Assembly: GCF_013141775.1 (NCBI RefSeq)
Contig: NZ_WHOB01000052.1
Location: forward strand, 27,982-91,981
Reading direction: 5' to 3'
DNA: 64,000 bases
DNA from: Paenibacillus phytohabitans
GTDB taxonomy: Bacteria; Bacillota; Bacilli; Paenibacillales; Paenibacillaceae
Part shown: positions 8,409 to 16,938 of the stretch, piece by piece
Position numbering within the stretch: the first letter of the stretch is position 1
How the letters are laid out: each line of letters starts with the position of its first letter
Program-made: the position numbers and the translations under genes
The notes under the pieces: generated by a model
The model's database searches: none
What the model was told of the DNA's origin: nothing
What the model saw: the letters and a program-made list of their open reading frames with translations, nothing else

Positions 8409-9794
8409 CTAGGGAATATACAAAACCTGGCCTTCTTCTACATTCTGTCCGGAGAGCCGGTTATACATGGACAGCTCTCTGGTACTGAGCTGATATTTCT
8501 CGGCAATCGTATCCAGCGTTTCTTCCCGCTGGACGATGCAGAGCCGCACTTTGCGGAATAGCTCTGTACCGCCAAGGCCGCCGATGAACCGGCTTTTCCA
8601 TTCGGTATCATTCCCTGCCTCAGGAATAACCGCCGCTTTGGAGGCTACCTCCTCGGAATGGAGAATCTCCTGCTCCTTGCGCGCACGGCTGGAGCTGAGC
8701 AGCGAAGAGAAGGTCAATGGCTCCTGCTCGGCAATTGCCGGATCTTTTTTGCTGCCCAGCGCAATCTTGAGATCCTGCTTCTCCTCCTGGGGAGGTAAGA
8801 ATTCCTCGGACACGAAGCTCTCATTGTCTATAGCCTGAACCTCTTCAGGCACTTCTTCATTCTCGGCCAGCACTGCTGCATCATCACTGGCTGCGGATGT
8901 GAATACCGGCTCTGCCTGATTGACTGCATGAAGACTGGCAGTACCCCAATGATCCACAGTATTCAACGCGGCTGTCCCCGTCTGGAAACCGGCCTCCTCC
9001 GTACCTGCCTTGAACGAATCATTTACCGCAGCAGGCTCTTCTGTCTTCTCCCGGGAAGGAAGAAAATGACTGGAGACCGGCTCAGCCGCAGATTTGCTGT
9101 AGCTCTGCCCGGAATCCGCTGTTCCGGATGGAAAGGTTGCGGGTGAGGAATCCAGGCTATGCGTTCTTACCTTGGGTTCCTTGTCCTTCAACTGAGCGGA
9201 TACTAAGGCCGAAGGCTGAGTGTATAAAGAGCCTTCCAGGAATAGCGGATTACCCGCGGCTTCCACGGAATCCGCATATTCCTGATCCTCCACTGAAACC
9301 TCCGCGACACCTTCCCCGTAGGTCCAGAGCGAATTTTCATATAGCGCATCATTCTCCGGCCCGCGGTTATCCGCTTCAGCCTCAGGGGAGTAGGCTACTG
9401 TATATTCCTCCTGCTGCCAGGCCGGCTGGGCATCCGCGTTTCCGATTCCGCGCAGCGAGAGGACCCCTGTTATGTTGACGGTTCGCATTGTAAGCAGGTC
9501 AATATCGAAATTCTCGATCTCAACCCCTATGTCTTCAAGTGAGCTGACCCGGGTCAGCGGGACTGTGATTTCAACAGGAATCGCATGCTCCAGACGCTGT
9601 GTGCGATCATCTTCCCCCCGGTAGAGTCCGGTGAGCAGCAGTTGCCCGTGCAATTCCGCCCGGTCCTCCCGCTGGATTACCTGGATGTCGGGAATCAGCT
9701 CGACTTCCTCCAGCTCAGCTATTCCCGGAAGCTCTTCCGAAAGGTGAATGCGTTCATAAATATCAAACCGCAAGCCGTGTGACTGGTCAAACAC
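8409..9794 (-). CDS. spoVID: SpoVID-like spore coat morphogenetic protein with C-terminal LysM
   Basis: Predicted stage VI sporulation protein D, which drives encasement of the forespore by coat layers in Bacillus. The N-terminal 130 residues (HGLRFDIYERIHL, then IPDIQVIQREDRAELHGQLLLTG) resemble the SpoVID N domain. The middle is acidic and low-complexity. The last 45 residues are a LysM domain (VQREETLDTIAEKYQLS...VEEGQVLYIP). The start is placed at GTG 9794 (461 residues), with AAGGAGG about ten bases upstream; the ATG at 9818 overlaps that ribosome site. The position between the haem genes and valS matches the B. subtilis location as I recall it, which strengthens the name. The middle region is not conserved enough to judge. 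Confidence 0.82.
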   Translation of the reverse strand: MFDQSHGLRFDIYERIHLSEELPGIAELEEVELIPDIQVIQREDRAELHGQLLLTGLYRGEDDRTQRLEHAIPVEITVPLTRVSSLEDIGVEIENFDIDLLTMRTVNITGVLSLRGIGNADAQPAWQQEEYTVAYSPEAEADNRGPENDALYENSLWTYGEGVAEVSVEDQEYADSVEAAGNPLFLEGSLYTQPSALVSAQLKDKEPKVRTHSLDSSPATFPSGTADSGQSYSKSAAEPVSSHFLPSREKTEEPAAVNDSFKAGTEEAGFQTGTAALNTVDHWGTASLHAVNQAEPVFTSAASDDAAVLAENEEVPEEVQAIDNESFVSEEFLPPQEEKQDLKIALGSKKDPAIAEQEPLTFSSLLSSSRARKEQEILHSEEVASKAAVIPEAGNDTEWKSRFIGGLGGTELFRKVRLCIVQREETLDTIAEKYQLSTRELSMYNRLSGQNVEEGQVLYIP

Positions 9795-9931
9795 GGGAAA
9801 TGTCCTCCTTCTTGGCATAATCTATCCCTGAGACAAGCCCAGAGCATAAGCCCAAAATGTTACTCCACTCATGTATATGCTTCAATCAGGAAGGCATGAC
9901 AACTTTGCCGCCTACTTCGGCGGACAGGAAT

Positions 9932-11353
9932 TTATTTCGGATCGGTGAGTACCGTAAGAGGGTCAGGAATGGAATAATCCTGCGGGAGCCTTGCCCGCAT
10001 GCTCGCCGCAAGCGGAATGCCGGGATACATCGCATTCAGCACATCGGCCGGATGGAAGGCTCCGGGAACGGGTCCTGCCGCCGGCTCTGCTCCCAAGGTG
10101 GAACGGACTGCCGGGCTTTGTACGCTCTCCCGCATACTTATGGCTTTACGGTATACATTCAGCGTTCCGGCCGCCATGACATCCAGTGAACGGCTGCGCT
10201 GCGCCCACTCCCTTGCCTGGAAGCCGGTACGTACTCTCAGCTCCTCATTATCCAGCAGCTGTTCCAGCAGCCCGGCCAGCCGGGCGGCATCACCGGGCGG
10301 AACGATCCAGCCGGTCTCCCCGTGGCGGACCATTTCCGGCATACCTGAAGTGCCGGCAACAATCGGGGCAATGCCTGCAAGCTGAGCCTCGGTGACCGAG
10401 AACGGCTGAGTATCCTGCAGGGAAGGCTGTACATAAATATCAGCCTCGCTTAGTGCTGCCGGAATATTATCCAGCTTCCCGGCAAAACGGATATGCTCCA
10501 GAATCCCAAGCTGGCGCGCCTGTTCCCTGAGCTCTTCCAGCAGGCTGCCTATGCCGGCCACTACACAGGTCCAGTCTGAGCGGTGCTTCTGCAGCATTCC
10601 CAGAGCCTCGATCAGCACATGCACACCTTTGATATATTCGAGGCGTCCGGCATACATGATTACTTTGGTTCCGCCTCCGATCTTAAGCGGTGAAGGCTTC
10701 GCCGCCCTGGCCGCATACTGCTCCAGATTCACTCCATACGGCAAAGTATGAATCCGTTCTCTGCTTACACCGAGCTCCTGGGTCAGCTGACCAATCCAGT
10801 TCGAAGAGACCATAATCAAGTCAGCCGACCGGGCCGCGAGCGCCTCCATCCGCCGGAAATACCGCCAGATCGGCCGGCGCTCATATTCCTCGCGGGTAAG
10901 TTCAGGCTCAAGCCCTTTGTATTCATAATAAGCTTCCCGGGACAATGCCCCGTGCACACTGGAGACAAGAGGAACCGGACGGCGCATAATCCGCCGCAGC
11001 GCGTAGGAGGCAATGGGGTCCTGGGCATGAATGACATCGTAATTCTCCAGCCCCAGAACCGCCGCTCCACCCTCAAATACATAACGCCCCAGCTCAAAGC
11101 TGAATATCCCATGCTCCAGATGCAGATGCGGGAATAAGGTAATATCGAGGTGCGGGAGCAGCAGGGTATAGAAAGCTTTTTTATCAAAAGAAGCATTCTG
11201 CCCGAGCAAATACAAGGTGTTGTTCTCCACATGGCTTCCCATGAGTGTAACGGAGTGTCCCTGTTCGCTCAGCTTATCGGCAAGCTGTTTCATATACGTC
11301 CAGATCCCGCCCATATTGGTAAGGCCCCAGTAGGTAACCAGCAATATTTTCAT
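9932..11353 (-). CDS. Group 1 (GT4-type) glycosyltransferase
   Basis: Predicted GT-B fold glycosyltransferase of 473 residues. The N-terminal half begins MKILLVTYWGLTNMGGIWTY, the usual first strand and glycine loop. The C-terminal half has MYAGRLEYIKGVHVLIEAL and QPSLQDTQPFSVTEAQLAG, with the acidic E that contacts the nucleotide sugar. The donor and acceptor cannot be told. I start at ATG 11353, which has GAGAGGAAG just upstream; the longer frame from 11497 lacks a ribosome site. About 90 residues after the catalytic domain have no recognisable fold. It lies just upstream of spoVID in the same direction, so a spore or envelope role is possible but unproven. Confidence 0.82.
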   Translation of the reverse strand: MKILLVTYWGLTNMGGIWTYMKQLADKLSEQGHSVTLMGSHVENNTLYLLGQNASFDKKAFYTLLLPHLDITLFPHLHLEHGIFSFELGRYVFEGGAAVLGLENYDVIHAQDPIASYALRRIMRRPVPLVSSVHGALSREAYYEYKGLEPELTREEYERRPIWRYFRRMEALAARSADLIMVSSNWIGQLTQELGVSRERIHTLPYGVNLEQYAARAAKPSPLKIGGGTKVIMYAGRLEYIKGVHVLIEALGMLQKHRSDWTCVVAGIGSLLEELREQARQLGILEHIRFAGKLDNIPAALSEADIYVQPSLQDTQPFSVTEAQLAGIAPIVAGTSGMPEMVRHGETGWIVPPGDAARLAGLLEQLLDNEELRVRTGFQAREWAQRSRSLDVMAAGTLNVYRKAISMRESVQSPAVRSTLGAEPAAGPVPGAFHPADVLNAMYPGIPLAASMRARLPQDYSIPDPLTVLTDPK

Positions 11354-11550
11354 AACTTCCTCTCCCCGGCTTATAGATTCACTTCTGCACGAGAGCAGAC
11401 GGCTCCACATTAACAAAGTATTATATGACCGCTGCCGGATATAGGACATGGGTGTATGGTTCAATCTATAAAAATTCCAAAATAACTTTATAATCAAAAA
11501 ACGTCTTTTCGGTTATAATCGGTATAAATCCTGAAAGGAAAACTTCTGTC

Positions 11551-12792
11551 ATGTCTAAAGCACGGGTATTTGACCTTTCCCTGTTTGCCGCTTCCGTTGC
11601 TATAGCTTTCATTCCCAAACATGCTATAGTTCTGGACTATACATATATCAAGGCGCTGGTGCTCTATACGCTCTTCTCCAGCTTCTACTTTCAACTGCGC
11701 ATCGTGACCCGGAGCGGGAATTCTACAATCGATTATGCTATCAGCTATACCTCTTCGTTCGGAATTTTCGCCGGACCGCTAGGCACCTTTCTGTTCGAAA
11801 CCGTATACCGCTTCATTGTGTTTTTCTATAAAAAGAAGACAAAAACCGCCGATCCCGGCGAATTTCTCGATACCTTCTACAACATCGGGTCCTTCACACT
11901 GGGCGGCTCGGCCGCGTATTATCTGTACACTGTGCTTCACCCTTTTGCGGAGAGATTTCCGCTCGGATACTGGCTCCTGTTTCTCCTGGTCGTCTGTGTC
12001 ACCACATTGCTGTCCTCCACGTTCCTGATCATAACCTTCGCGCTCTCTGGAGACATCAAGACACGTAAGGAAGCCCGTCACCTGCTGTTCCGGAGCCGTA
12101 ACCTGCTTGATTTCAGCAAGGTAGCCCTGACCAATGCGCTGCTCCTGCGCCTGCTGCAAATGGAGAAATGGGAAATGCTGATTGCCCTCTTCCTGCTCAA
12201 TTACATCGTCAGCCTCTCCTTCTATTCCAAATCGCAAAGCGCCCAGCACAAATATGAACGCGACAAGTTCGAGCAGATGGCTTACCGCGACTTCCTGACA
12301 GGAACCTATAACCGGGCCCACATGGACAAGATGATGAAGGAGCTGAACCAGAGCGGGGAATATATCGGAATTGTAGTGGCGGATATCGACCGTTTCAAAA
12401 AAATCAACGATTCCTTCAACCACGCCGTCGGTGACCGCATCATTATTGACTTTGCGGATACACTGAAGCGATTTCTGCAGGAGGAAGACATCCTGTTCCG
12501 CAGCGGCGGGGAAGAGTTCACCGTGTTCCTCAGGAACAGAACCTTTGAGGAGTGCCAGTCACAGATTCAGGCAATCCTGGACAGCCTTCACGGACACAGC
12601 GTAGCCGCAGAATTCGAGGAACAGATGATCCGCGTGCCGTATTCCGCCTCTTTCGGACTGTACTATTACAAGGCAGACCCCGGCCAGAAGACTTCTATGG
12701 AAAAAGGCTATGTCTACGCCGACCAGCTTCTGCTTGAATCCAAAAAACTCGGCCGCAACCGGCTCTCGTACCGCAATGACCTTCGTCCGTAG
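11551..12792 (+). CDS. Membrane-bound GGDEF diguanylate cyclase
   Basis: Second cyclic di-GMP synthase of the window, 413 residues and on the opposite strand to its neighbours. Residues 1-230 hold about six hydrophobic segments, and a GGDEF domain follows from about residue 245. The active loop is FRSGGEEFTVFL, with DIDRFKKINDSFNH upstream for metal binding. The RxxD inhibitory site is missing (QEED at that place). A GAAAGGA ribosome site precedes the ATG. The membrane part differs from that of the protein at 2-1159, so the two cyclases likely answer different signals. Confidence 0.9.
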   Translation: MSKARVFDLSLFAASVAIAFIPKHAIVLDYTYIKALVLYTLFSSFYFQLRIVTRSGNSTIDYAISYTSSFGIFAGPLGTFLFETVYRFIVFFYKKKTKTADPGEFLDTFYNIGSFTLGGSAAYYLYTVLHPFAERFPLGYWLLFLLVVCVTTLLSSTFLIITFALSGDIKTRKEARHLLFRSRNLLDFSKVALTNALLLRLLQMEKWEMLIALFLLNYIVSLSFYSKSQSAQHKYERDKFEQMAYRDFLTGTYNRAHMDKMMKELNQSGEYIGIVVADIDRFKKINDSFNHAVGDRIIIDFADTLKRFLQEEDILFRSGGEEFTVFLRNRTFEECQSQIQAILDSLHGHSVAAEFEEQMIRVPYSASFGLYYYKADPGQKTSMEKGYVYADQLLLESKKLGRNRLSYRNDLRP

Positions 12793-12860
12793 CCGGACTT
12801 TAGAACGGTGAAGATCAGGTACGGGAGCGCTGTGTATTGCAACAAATGAACAATAACGCA

Positions 12861-12900
12861 AAGCAGCGATCCTCCAATGACCAAGAGAATCGCTGCTTTA
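12861..12900. terminator. Bidirectional terminator
   Basis: Stem AAAGCAGCGAT...ATCGCTGCTTT between the convergent GGDEF (ends 12792) and metallopeptidase (ends 13008) genes, with A and T runs at the two ends. It can serve both strands. Confidence 0.75.
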
Positions 12901-13007
12901 TTGACATTTAAAGCTTTTGAGAAGACAGAGGGCCTGTCTTCGCCAGTAAAAACCAACATTGGGACGGATACGCTTGCCTCTACCGTTCAGTATCTACAGC
13001 TTAGTCT

Positions 13008-13865
13008 CTACAGCTCAGTGGCATTAAAAGTATCTCCGCCTTCAATGGTGCCGGAGTTGAACCCTTTGTAGAACCAGCGTTTGCGCTGCTCGGAGGTGCC
13101 GTGAGTGAAGCTGTCAGGCACCACATAGCCTTGTGCCCGCTTCTGGATCGTGTCGTCCCCCACCGCGCTCGCCGCGGTTAAGGCTTCCTCCAGATCCCCT
13201 TCCTCCAGCAGGTTCATTCCTTGGGCATGCTTCGCCCATACCCCGGCATAATAATCGGCCTGCAGCTCAAAGCGGACCTGAACTTTGTTGAATTCGGTCT
13301 CGCTCAGGCTCTGGCGCAGTGAATTCAGCTGCTCGGAAGCCCCCAGTAGTGTCTGCACATGATGACCTACCTCATGGGCAATTACATAAGCCATGGCGAA
13401 ATCGCCCGGCGCATTGAATTGCTGCTGCAGCTCGTCGTAGAAGCTGAGATCGATATACAGCTTTGCGTCCCCGGGGCAATAGAACGGCCCGACTGCCGAA
13501 CTGGCGGTTCCGCAGGCAGAGTCCACGCTGCCGTTATAGAGTACCAGCGTAGGATCCTGGTACGTTTTCCCCTGCTCCTGGAAGACCTCGGACCAGACAT
13601 CCTCGGTATCTGCGAGTACGACAGACACAAATTCCGACAATTCCTTCTCCTGCGCTGTCTGCTCATATGGTGCGTTAGAGCTGGTGCTGGAGCCTGTGGA
13701 AGTCAGATTGCCCATAATGTCACCGATATTCCCGCCGCTCAGCAGCGTAACGATCACCACAATAATAATCCCGCTAATTCCGCCGCCAATCAGCTTGCCG
13801 CCTCCGCCTCGGCTTCCTCTGCGGTCTTCTACATTCGAACTGCCTCTTCTGCCCTGCCATTTCAT
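13008..13865 (-). CDS. Neutral zinc metallopeptidase (YpfJ family)
   Basis: A 285-residue membrane-anchored protein. Residues 1-25 are arginine- and glycine-rich, and residues about 28-48 form one transmembrane segment (ISGIIIVVIVTLLSGG). The rest is a predicted extracytoplasmic peptidase. The zinc site HEVGHHVQ lies near residue 165, and AYVIAHEVGHH plus ELQADYYAGVWA are typical of the YpfJ/neutral zinc metallopeptidase family, the latter giving the third ligand. FYDELQQQFNAPGDFAMAY precedes the motif as in family members. The substrate is unknown. The gene appears to be a single unit. Confidence 0.88.
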   Translation of the reverse strand: MKWQGRRGSSNVEDRRGSRGGGGKLIGGGISGIIIVVIVTLLSGGNIGDIMGNLTSTGSSTSSNAPYEQTAQEKELSEFVSVVLADTEDVWSEVFQEQGKTYQDPTLVLYNGSVDSACGTASSAVGPFYCPGDAKLYIDLSFYDELQQQFNAPGDFAMAYVIAHEVGHHVQTLLGASEQLNSLRQSLSETEFNKVQVRFELQADYYAGVWAKHAQGMNLLEEGDLEEALTAASAVGDDTIQKRAQGYVVPDSFTHGTSEQRKRWFYKGFNSGTIEGGDTFNATEL

Positions 13866-13973
13866 GGCCCAACCCCCAGTTATGAATTCCGGTTTACAGG
13901 ATGTATTTCATCTTAATACTGTTATACCCATAAACGCAGGGGTCCCACTCGCCTCTCCCCGTAAAGCGGACAT

Positions 13974-14011
13974 AAAAAAGACTCCCGCACAGCCGCAGCC
14001 GTGAAGGAGTC
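13974..14011 (-). terminator. Terminator after the FMN-binding-like gene
   Basis: Minus-strand stem GACTCC...GGAGTC (outer arms at 13980-13985 and 14006-14011), enclosing a CACGGCTGCGGCTGTG inner stem, followed by a T run at 13974-13979. Confidence 0.75.
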
Positions 14012-14036
14012 CCGTAAGCAAATATTAAAAGGGCAA

Positions 14037-14591
14037 TTATTTGGCAGCTTTAGCAGCGTCCAAAATTGCTTTCAGATAGTTGGAGGTATCCACCAGAGTA
14101 GCACCGCTTACAGCATCAACTACTTGCTCTGCGGATTTCTTGCTAAGCGTCATTTCAAGGGATTTGATTGTTTTACCTGTAGCGAATTTCTCAACGGCAG
14201 CAATGTTCTTGTCATAAGAAACTGTGGAGCCTGCTGCTTCAGCCATATGCTCGCTGTAGTATTTAGCGTTAGCTTTCTTGGAAGCCAGAACTACGTTAGG
14301 GTCTTTGTAGCCGTTCAGGCCAAAGTCTTTGTCGGAGTTAGGAACGCCAGTTGCTACATCTGTACCCAGGAATTGATAATCATCCAGCGAAGCTGCAACG
14401 ATTACACCGTTCTGTACTACAGCAACAGCTACTGTGAAGCATTTGGTACCATGGGCAGCCGCTTCCACCCGGCCTACCTTAAGTGGTGCGCTCGCTGCAG
14501 ATGTTACACTGTTCAGGGCGCCGCTGTTGCCTACCCCTACAAGTGCCAACGAGATACCAGCTACGAGCATTAGTTTTGTTACTTTTTTCAC
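14037..14591 (-). CDS. Secreted FMN-binding-like protein with flavinylation motif
   Basis: A 184-residue exported protein. Residues 1-32 are a signal peptide ending near SAASA, and no lipobox cysteine is visible. The C-terminal sequence VVDAVSGATLVDTSNYLKAILDAAK matches the FMN-binding domain signature. Within it, DAVSGAT fits the D-(G/A)-x-(S/T)-G-A-T motif whose last threonine receives FMN from the ApbE transferase. Family members usually carry electrons outside the membrane. The N-terminal half contains two further beta-rich segments without a motif I know. No apbE is seen nearby. The flavinylation is inferred from the motif only. Confidence 0.7.
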   Translation of the reverse strand: MKKVTKLMLVAGISLALVGVGNSGALNSVTSAASAPLKVGRVEAAAHGTKCFTVAVAVVQNGVIVAASLDDYQFLGTDVATGVPNSDKDFGLNGYKDPNVVLASKKANAKYYSEHMAEAAGSTVSYDKNIAAVEKFATGKTIKSLEMTLSKKSAEQVVDAVSGATLVDTSNYLKAILDAAKAAK

Positions 14592-14785
14592 AAAGATTCC
14601 CCCAGTTAATGTTATGAGATACGCTTACATACTATATTTATCAATATATTGGATATCCGTCTGTTACAAATGTTACTAGTAAACTGCAAATAATTGGGAT
14701 ATGTAATTTTAACAGGGAAATGAAGGGATAACTGGAGGTGAAACGCGCTAAAAAGCAGATCGCCCCCATAAAATCAGCAACAATT

Positions 14786-15223
14786 TCAGCTGCAATTCTC
14801 TTTCACAGTCACTTTATTATTCGTTATCGTAACCTTGGAATATCCGGATAAAGATTCGGTGTAGGAGCATATTCCAACAGTTTGAGCTACCTCCGGCGCC
14901 CTTGGATCTGTATATTTCAGATAAATGCCCCCTTCGCCGCTTAAGCTAAGACGGGGTCTGATTTTGATTGTTTTTCCGCTGCTGAGCGTTTTCCCTAGTT
15001 CATCTGTGGAGGCACCGGCAGCTGCGTTCGTAACCACACCAGTCTCAAGGATGCTCAGATCAAAGTCTGACTCATTGTTTACTGTCACCTTGAAGCCCTG
15101 GAACTGGGCAGCCATACTCAAAATGCCGTATTTGCTGTTCAACTGTGCGGCCAGTATCAGTCCGGTGGCAATAACCGCTGCACCCAGTGCTGTTGCCAGG
15201 ATTACTCTGCGATTGCGTCTCAT
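14786..15223 (-). CDS. Small membrane-anchored protein of unknown function
   Basis: A 145-residue protein starting at ATG 15223, where AAAGGAG lies about eight bases upstream. The 54-codon upstream extension to 15385 has no ribosome site and unlikely composition. Residues 9-28 form one hydrophobic segment, an uncleaved anchor or signal peptide. The remainder is predicted to be outside and beta-rich (FKVTVNNESDFDLSILETGVV, KTIKIRPRLSLSGEGGIYLKY). Two late cysteines (GICSY and KENCS) could form a disulfide. I recognise no family. It stands alone downstream of the haem operon. Confidence 0.6.
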   Translation of the reverse strand: MRRNRRVILATALGAAVIATGLILAAQLNSKYGILSMAAQFQGFKVTVNNESDFDLSILETGVVTNAAAGASTDELGKTLSSGKTIKIRPRLSLSGEGGIYLKYTDPRAPEVAQTVGICSYTESLSGYSKVTITNNKVTVKENCS

Positions 15224-15411
15224 AGACTCATCTCCTTTACAGTAAGACGAACAGCAACGCGGAAATGTATCAGCGGGACCCTGCGCTCCGCCGGAATATT
15301 TACAGCCGGATAGGCTTGGGTAACAGACCAGCAAGAGCTGGAGAAGAAATAGCGGCGTTGGCCTCGTTCTGCCAATCTCTGTCACTTCTATCAGACTCTT
15401 CTGCAGAAAGC

Positions 15412-15449
15412 AAAAAAAGCAGCAACCTCCTATGGGAGAATCGCTGCTT
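15412..15449 (-). terminator. Probable terminator of the haem operon
   Basis: Minus-strand stem AAGCAGC...GCTGCTT with an inner CTCC/GGAG stem, followed by a T run (15412-15418). It lies about 290 bp after the rluA-like stop, so the four-site element at 15524-15706 may be inside the 3' untranslated region. Confidence 0.6.
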
Positions 15450-15523
15450 GGTTAATTTACATAGCTTCGCGGATGACGATCAGCTGCTATATGAAATTCC
15501 ATTTCAAATGGAAACTTGGTGAT

Positions 15524-15706
15524 AGTTGTATTATGTACAACTAAAAACAGCGAAAAGAGCTGCTTGCCGCTTATAACTGTATTCTGTACAACTAAATCCG
15601 CACGAATCGGTGAAAATCTTCTATAACCGGCAGTTTAATTGCACGAAATACAACTAAACGGATAACCGGTTACTAATCAGCCGATTTAGTTGTACAAAGT
15701 GCAATT
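15524..15706. repeat. Four-site palindromic element, copy A (51-62-51 spacing)
   Basis: Four 19-bp dyads with core TGYA-N5-TRCA start at 15524, 15575, 15637 and 15688, that is at distances of 51, 62 and 51 bp. The first is a perfect 7-5-7 palindrome (AGTTGTA and TACAACT arms). The other three are imperfect but keep the core. The same spacing recurs at 33103, 50193 and 50454. The rest of the gap 15224-15735 holds only the terminator at 15412. Confidence 0.8.
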
Positions 15707-15735
15707 AAGCATGCCGCATACTCCTAGCCGTTATA

Positions 15736-16938
15736 CTAATTCAGCGGCTCCCCGCCTAATTGCACGCGAAGCTTCCGCATATCCTCCGGCCATGGATCGG
15801 ATACTTCAACCCTGCTTCGGGTCCAGGGGTGGGCAAAAATAAGCTTCTCGCCATGCAGCGCCTGCCGGTCTGCACCTGCCGGCTTTGCCTTGGCCTTAAG
15901 CTTAACCTCCGGCCGGCCCGGACCAGCCAGCTTGCCTGGCTCCTGAAGTCCCGGTGTAATGCCCGCCTTCTCCTGCTCTTCAAACCAGGCTGTAATCGCC
16001 GACTTCACCTTACCCGGCTCCGTACGCAGCGGCAGCTTGTCGTTCTTGCTGCCGCCCGCACGGACACTGGCCGTATGCCAGCCGGGTCCGCCGTAGAGGT
16101 CATCCCCGTACAGCGGATGACCCGCATGACTGAGGTGGACACGGATCTGGTGCGTGCGCCCCGTCTCCAGCTGCACCTTCAGCACAGTTCCGCCAGGCAG
16201 CGCTTCCCGCCCTATGATTCGCGTGACCGCCGCCTGTCCTCCCGGCGAGACCCGCCGGCGCGCCGCATGATGGCGGTCACGGCCGATCGGGGCATCGATC
16301 ACGGTAAGTTCAGGCGGCACAATGCCTTCCACAATCGCCGCGTAGAGGCGGGATACGGTTTTGTCGCGCATATCCTCGTCCAGCACAAGCTGGGCGTATT
16401 CGTTCTTCGCATAGAGCACAGGTCCTGTTGTATCCTTATCCAGCCGGTGAATATGGCGGACGGCTACTCCTCCGCCGGAAGCGGCGTAATGCGCTGCGAC
16501 GATATGATCCAGCGTTACGCCTGCTCCGCTGCCATCCGGATGAACCGCCATGCCGGCCGGTTTATGGACCACGAGGCAGAAGTCATCCTCGTACAGTACT
16601 TCAAGCTCCTGCCATACCGGCTCAATACCCGCTTCCCGGTAAGGGAACAGGGCCAGCATCAGCCGGTCGCCTTTCCACTGGATGCCGCCTTCGCGGCGCA
16701 GCCGCGCGTGCAGCTTCTCCGGCATCCCGGCCGTGCCGAGCAGCCAGGCGTCAATGGCGGCCTGCCTGTCGGCCGCAGCCGTAATCACCCGGCCCGGCAT
16801 GACCTGAAGCCACTCTCCGCGCCGGATCGATTTGCCGCCGCCGGTGATGTTCCTGATAACCGCGCCAGTATTCCCTGCGTCTGCATCCGCTCCACCAGGG
16901 ATACTTGTGCCGGACAACTCCTCCGGCCCGCCTGTCAT
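15736..16938 (-). CDS. RluA-family RNA pseudouridine synthase with C-terminal insertion
   Basis: Predicted pseudouridine synthase that isomerises uridine in rRNA or tRNA. The catalytic motif HRLDKDTTG, with its aspartate, lies near residue 165. VHKPAGMAVHPDG and LETGRTHQIRVHLSHAGHPLYGDDLYGG are the other family blocks. The C-terminal HGEKLIFAHPWTRSR block is split from the core by about 85 residues rich in K, A, G and P, making the protein 400 residues rather than about 300. The N-terminal 35 residues are glycine-rich. The start overlaps the hemL stop by four bases (ATGA), so it is translated with the haem operon. The exact RNA target is unknown. Confidence 0.88.
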   Translation of the reverse strand: MTGGPEELSGTSIPGGADADAGNTGAVIRNITGGGKSIRRGEWLQVMPGRVITAAADRQAAIDAWLLGTAGMPEKLHARLRREGGIQWKGDRLMLALFPYREAGIEPVWQELEVLYEDDFCLVVHKPAGMAVHPDGSGAGVTLDHIVAAHYAASGGGVAVRHIHRLDKDTTGPVLYAKNEYAQLVLDEDMRDKTVSRLYAAIVEGIVPPELTVIDAPIGRDRHHAARRRVSPGGQAAVTRIIGREALPGGTVLKVQLETGRTHQIRVHLSHAGHPLYGDDLYGGPGWHTASVRAGGSKNDKLPLRTEPGKVKSAITAWFEEQEKAGITPGLQEPGKLAGPGRPEVKLKAKAKPAGADRQALHGEKLIFAHPWTRSRVEVSDPWPEDMRKLRVQLGGEPLN

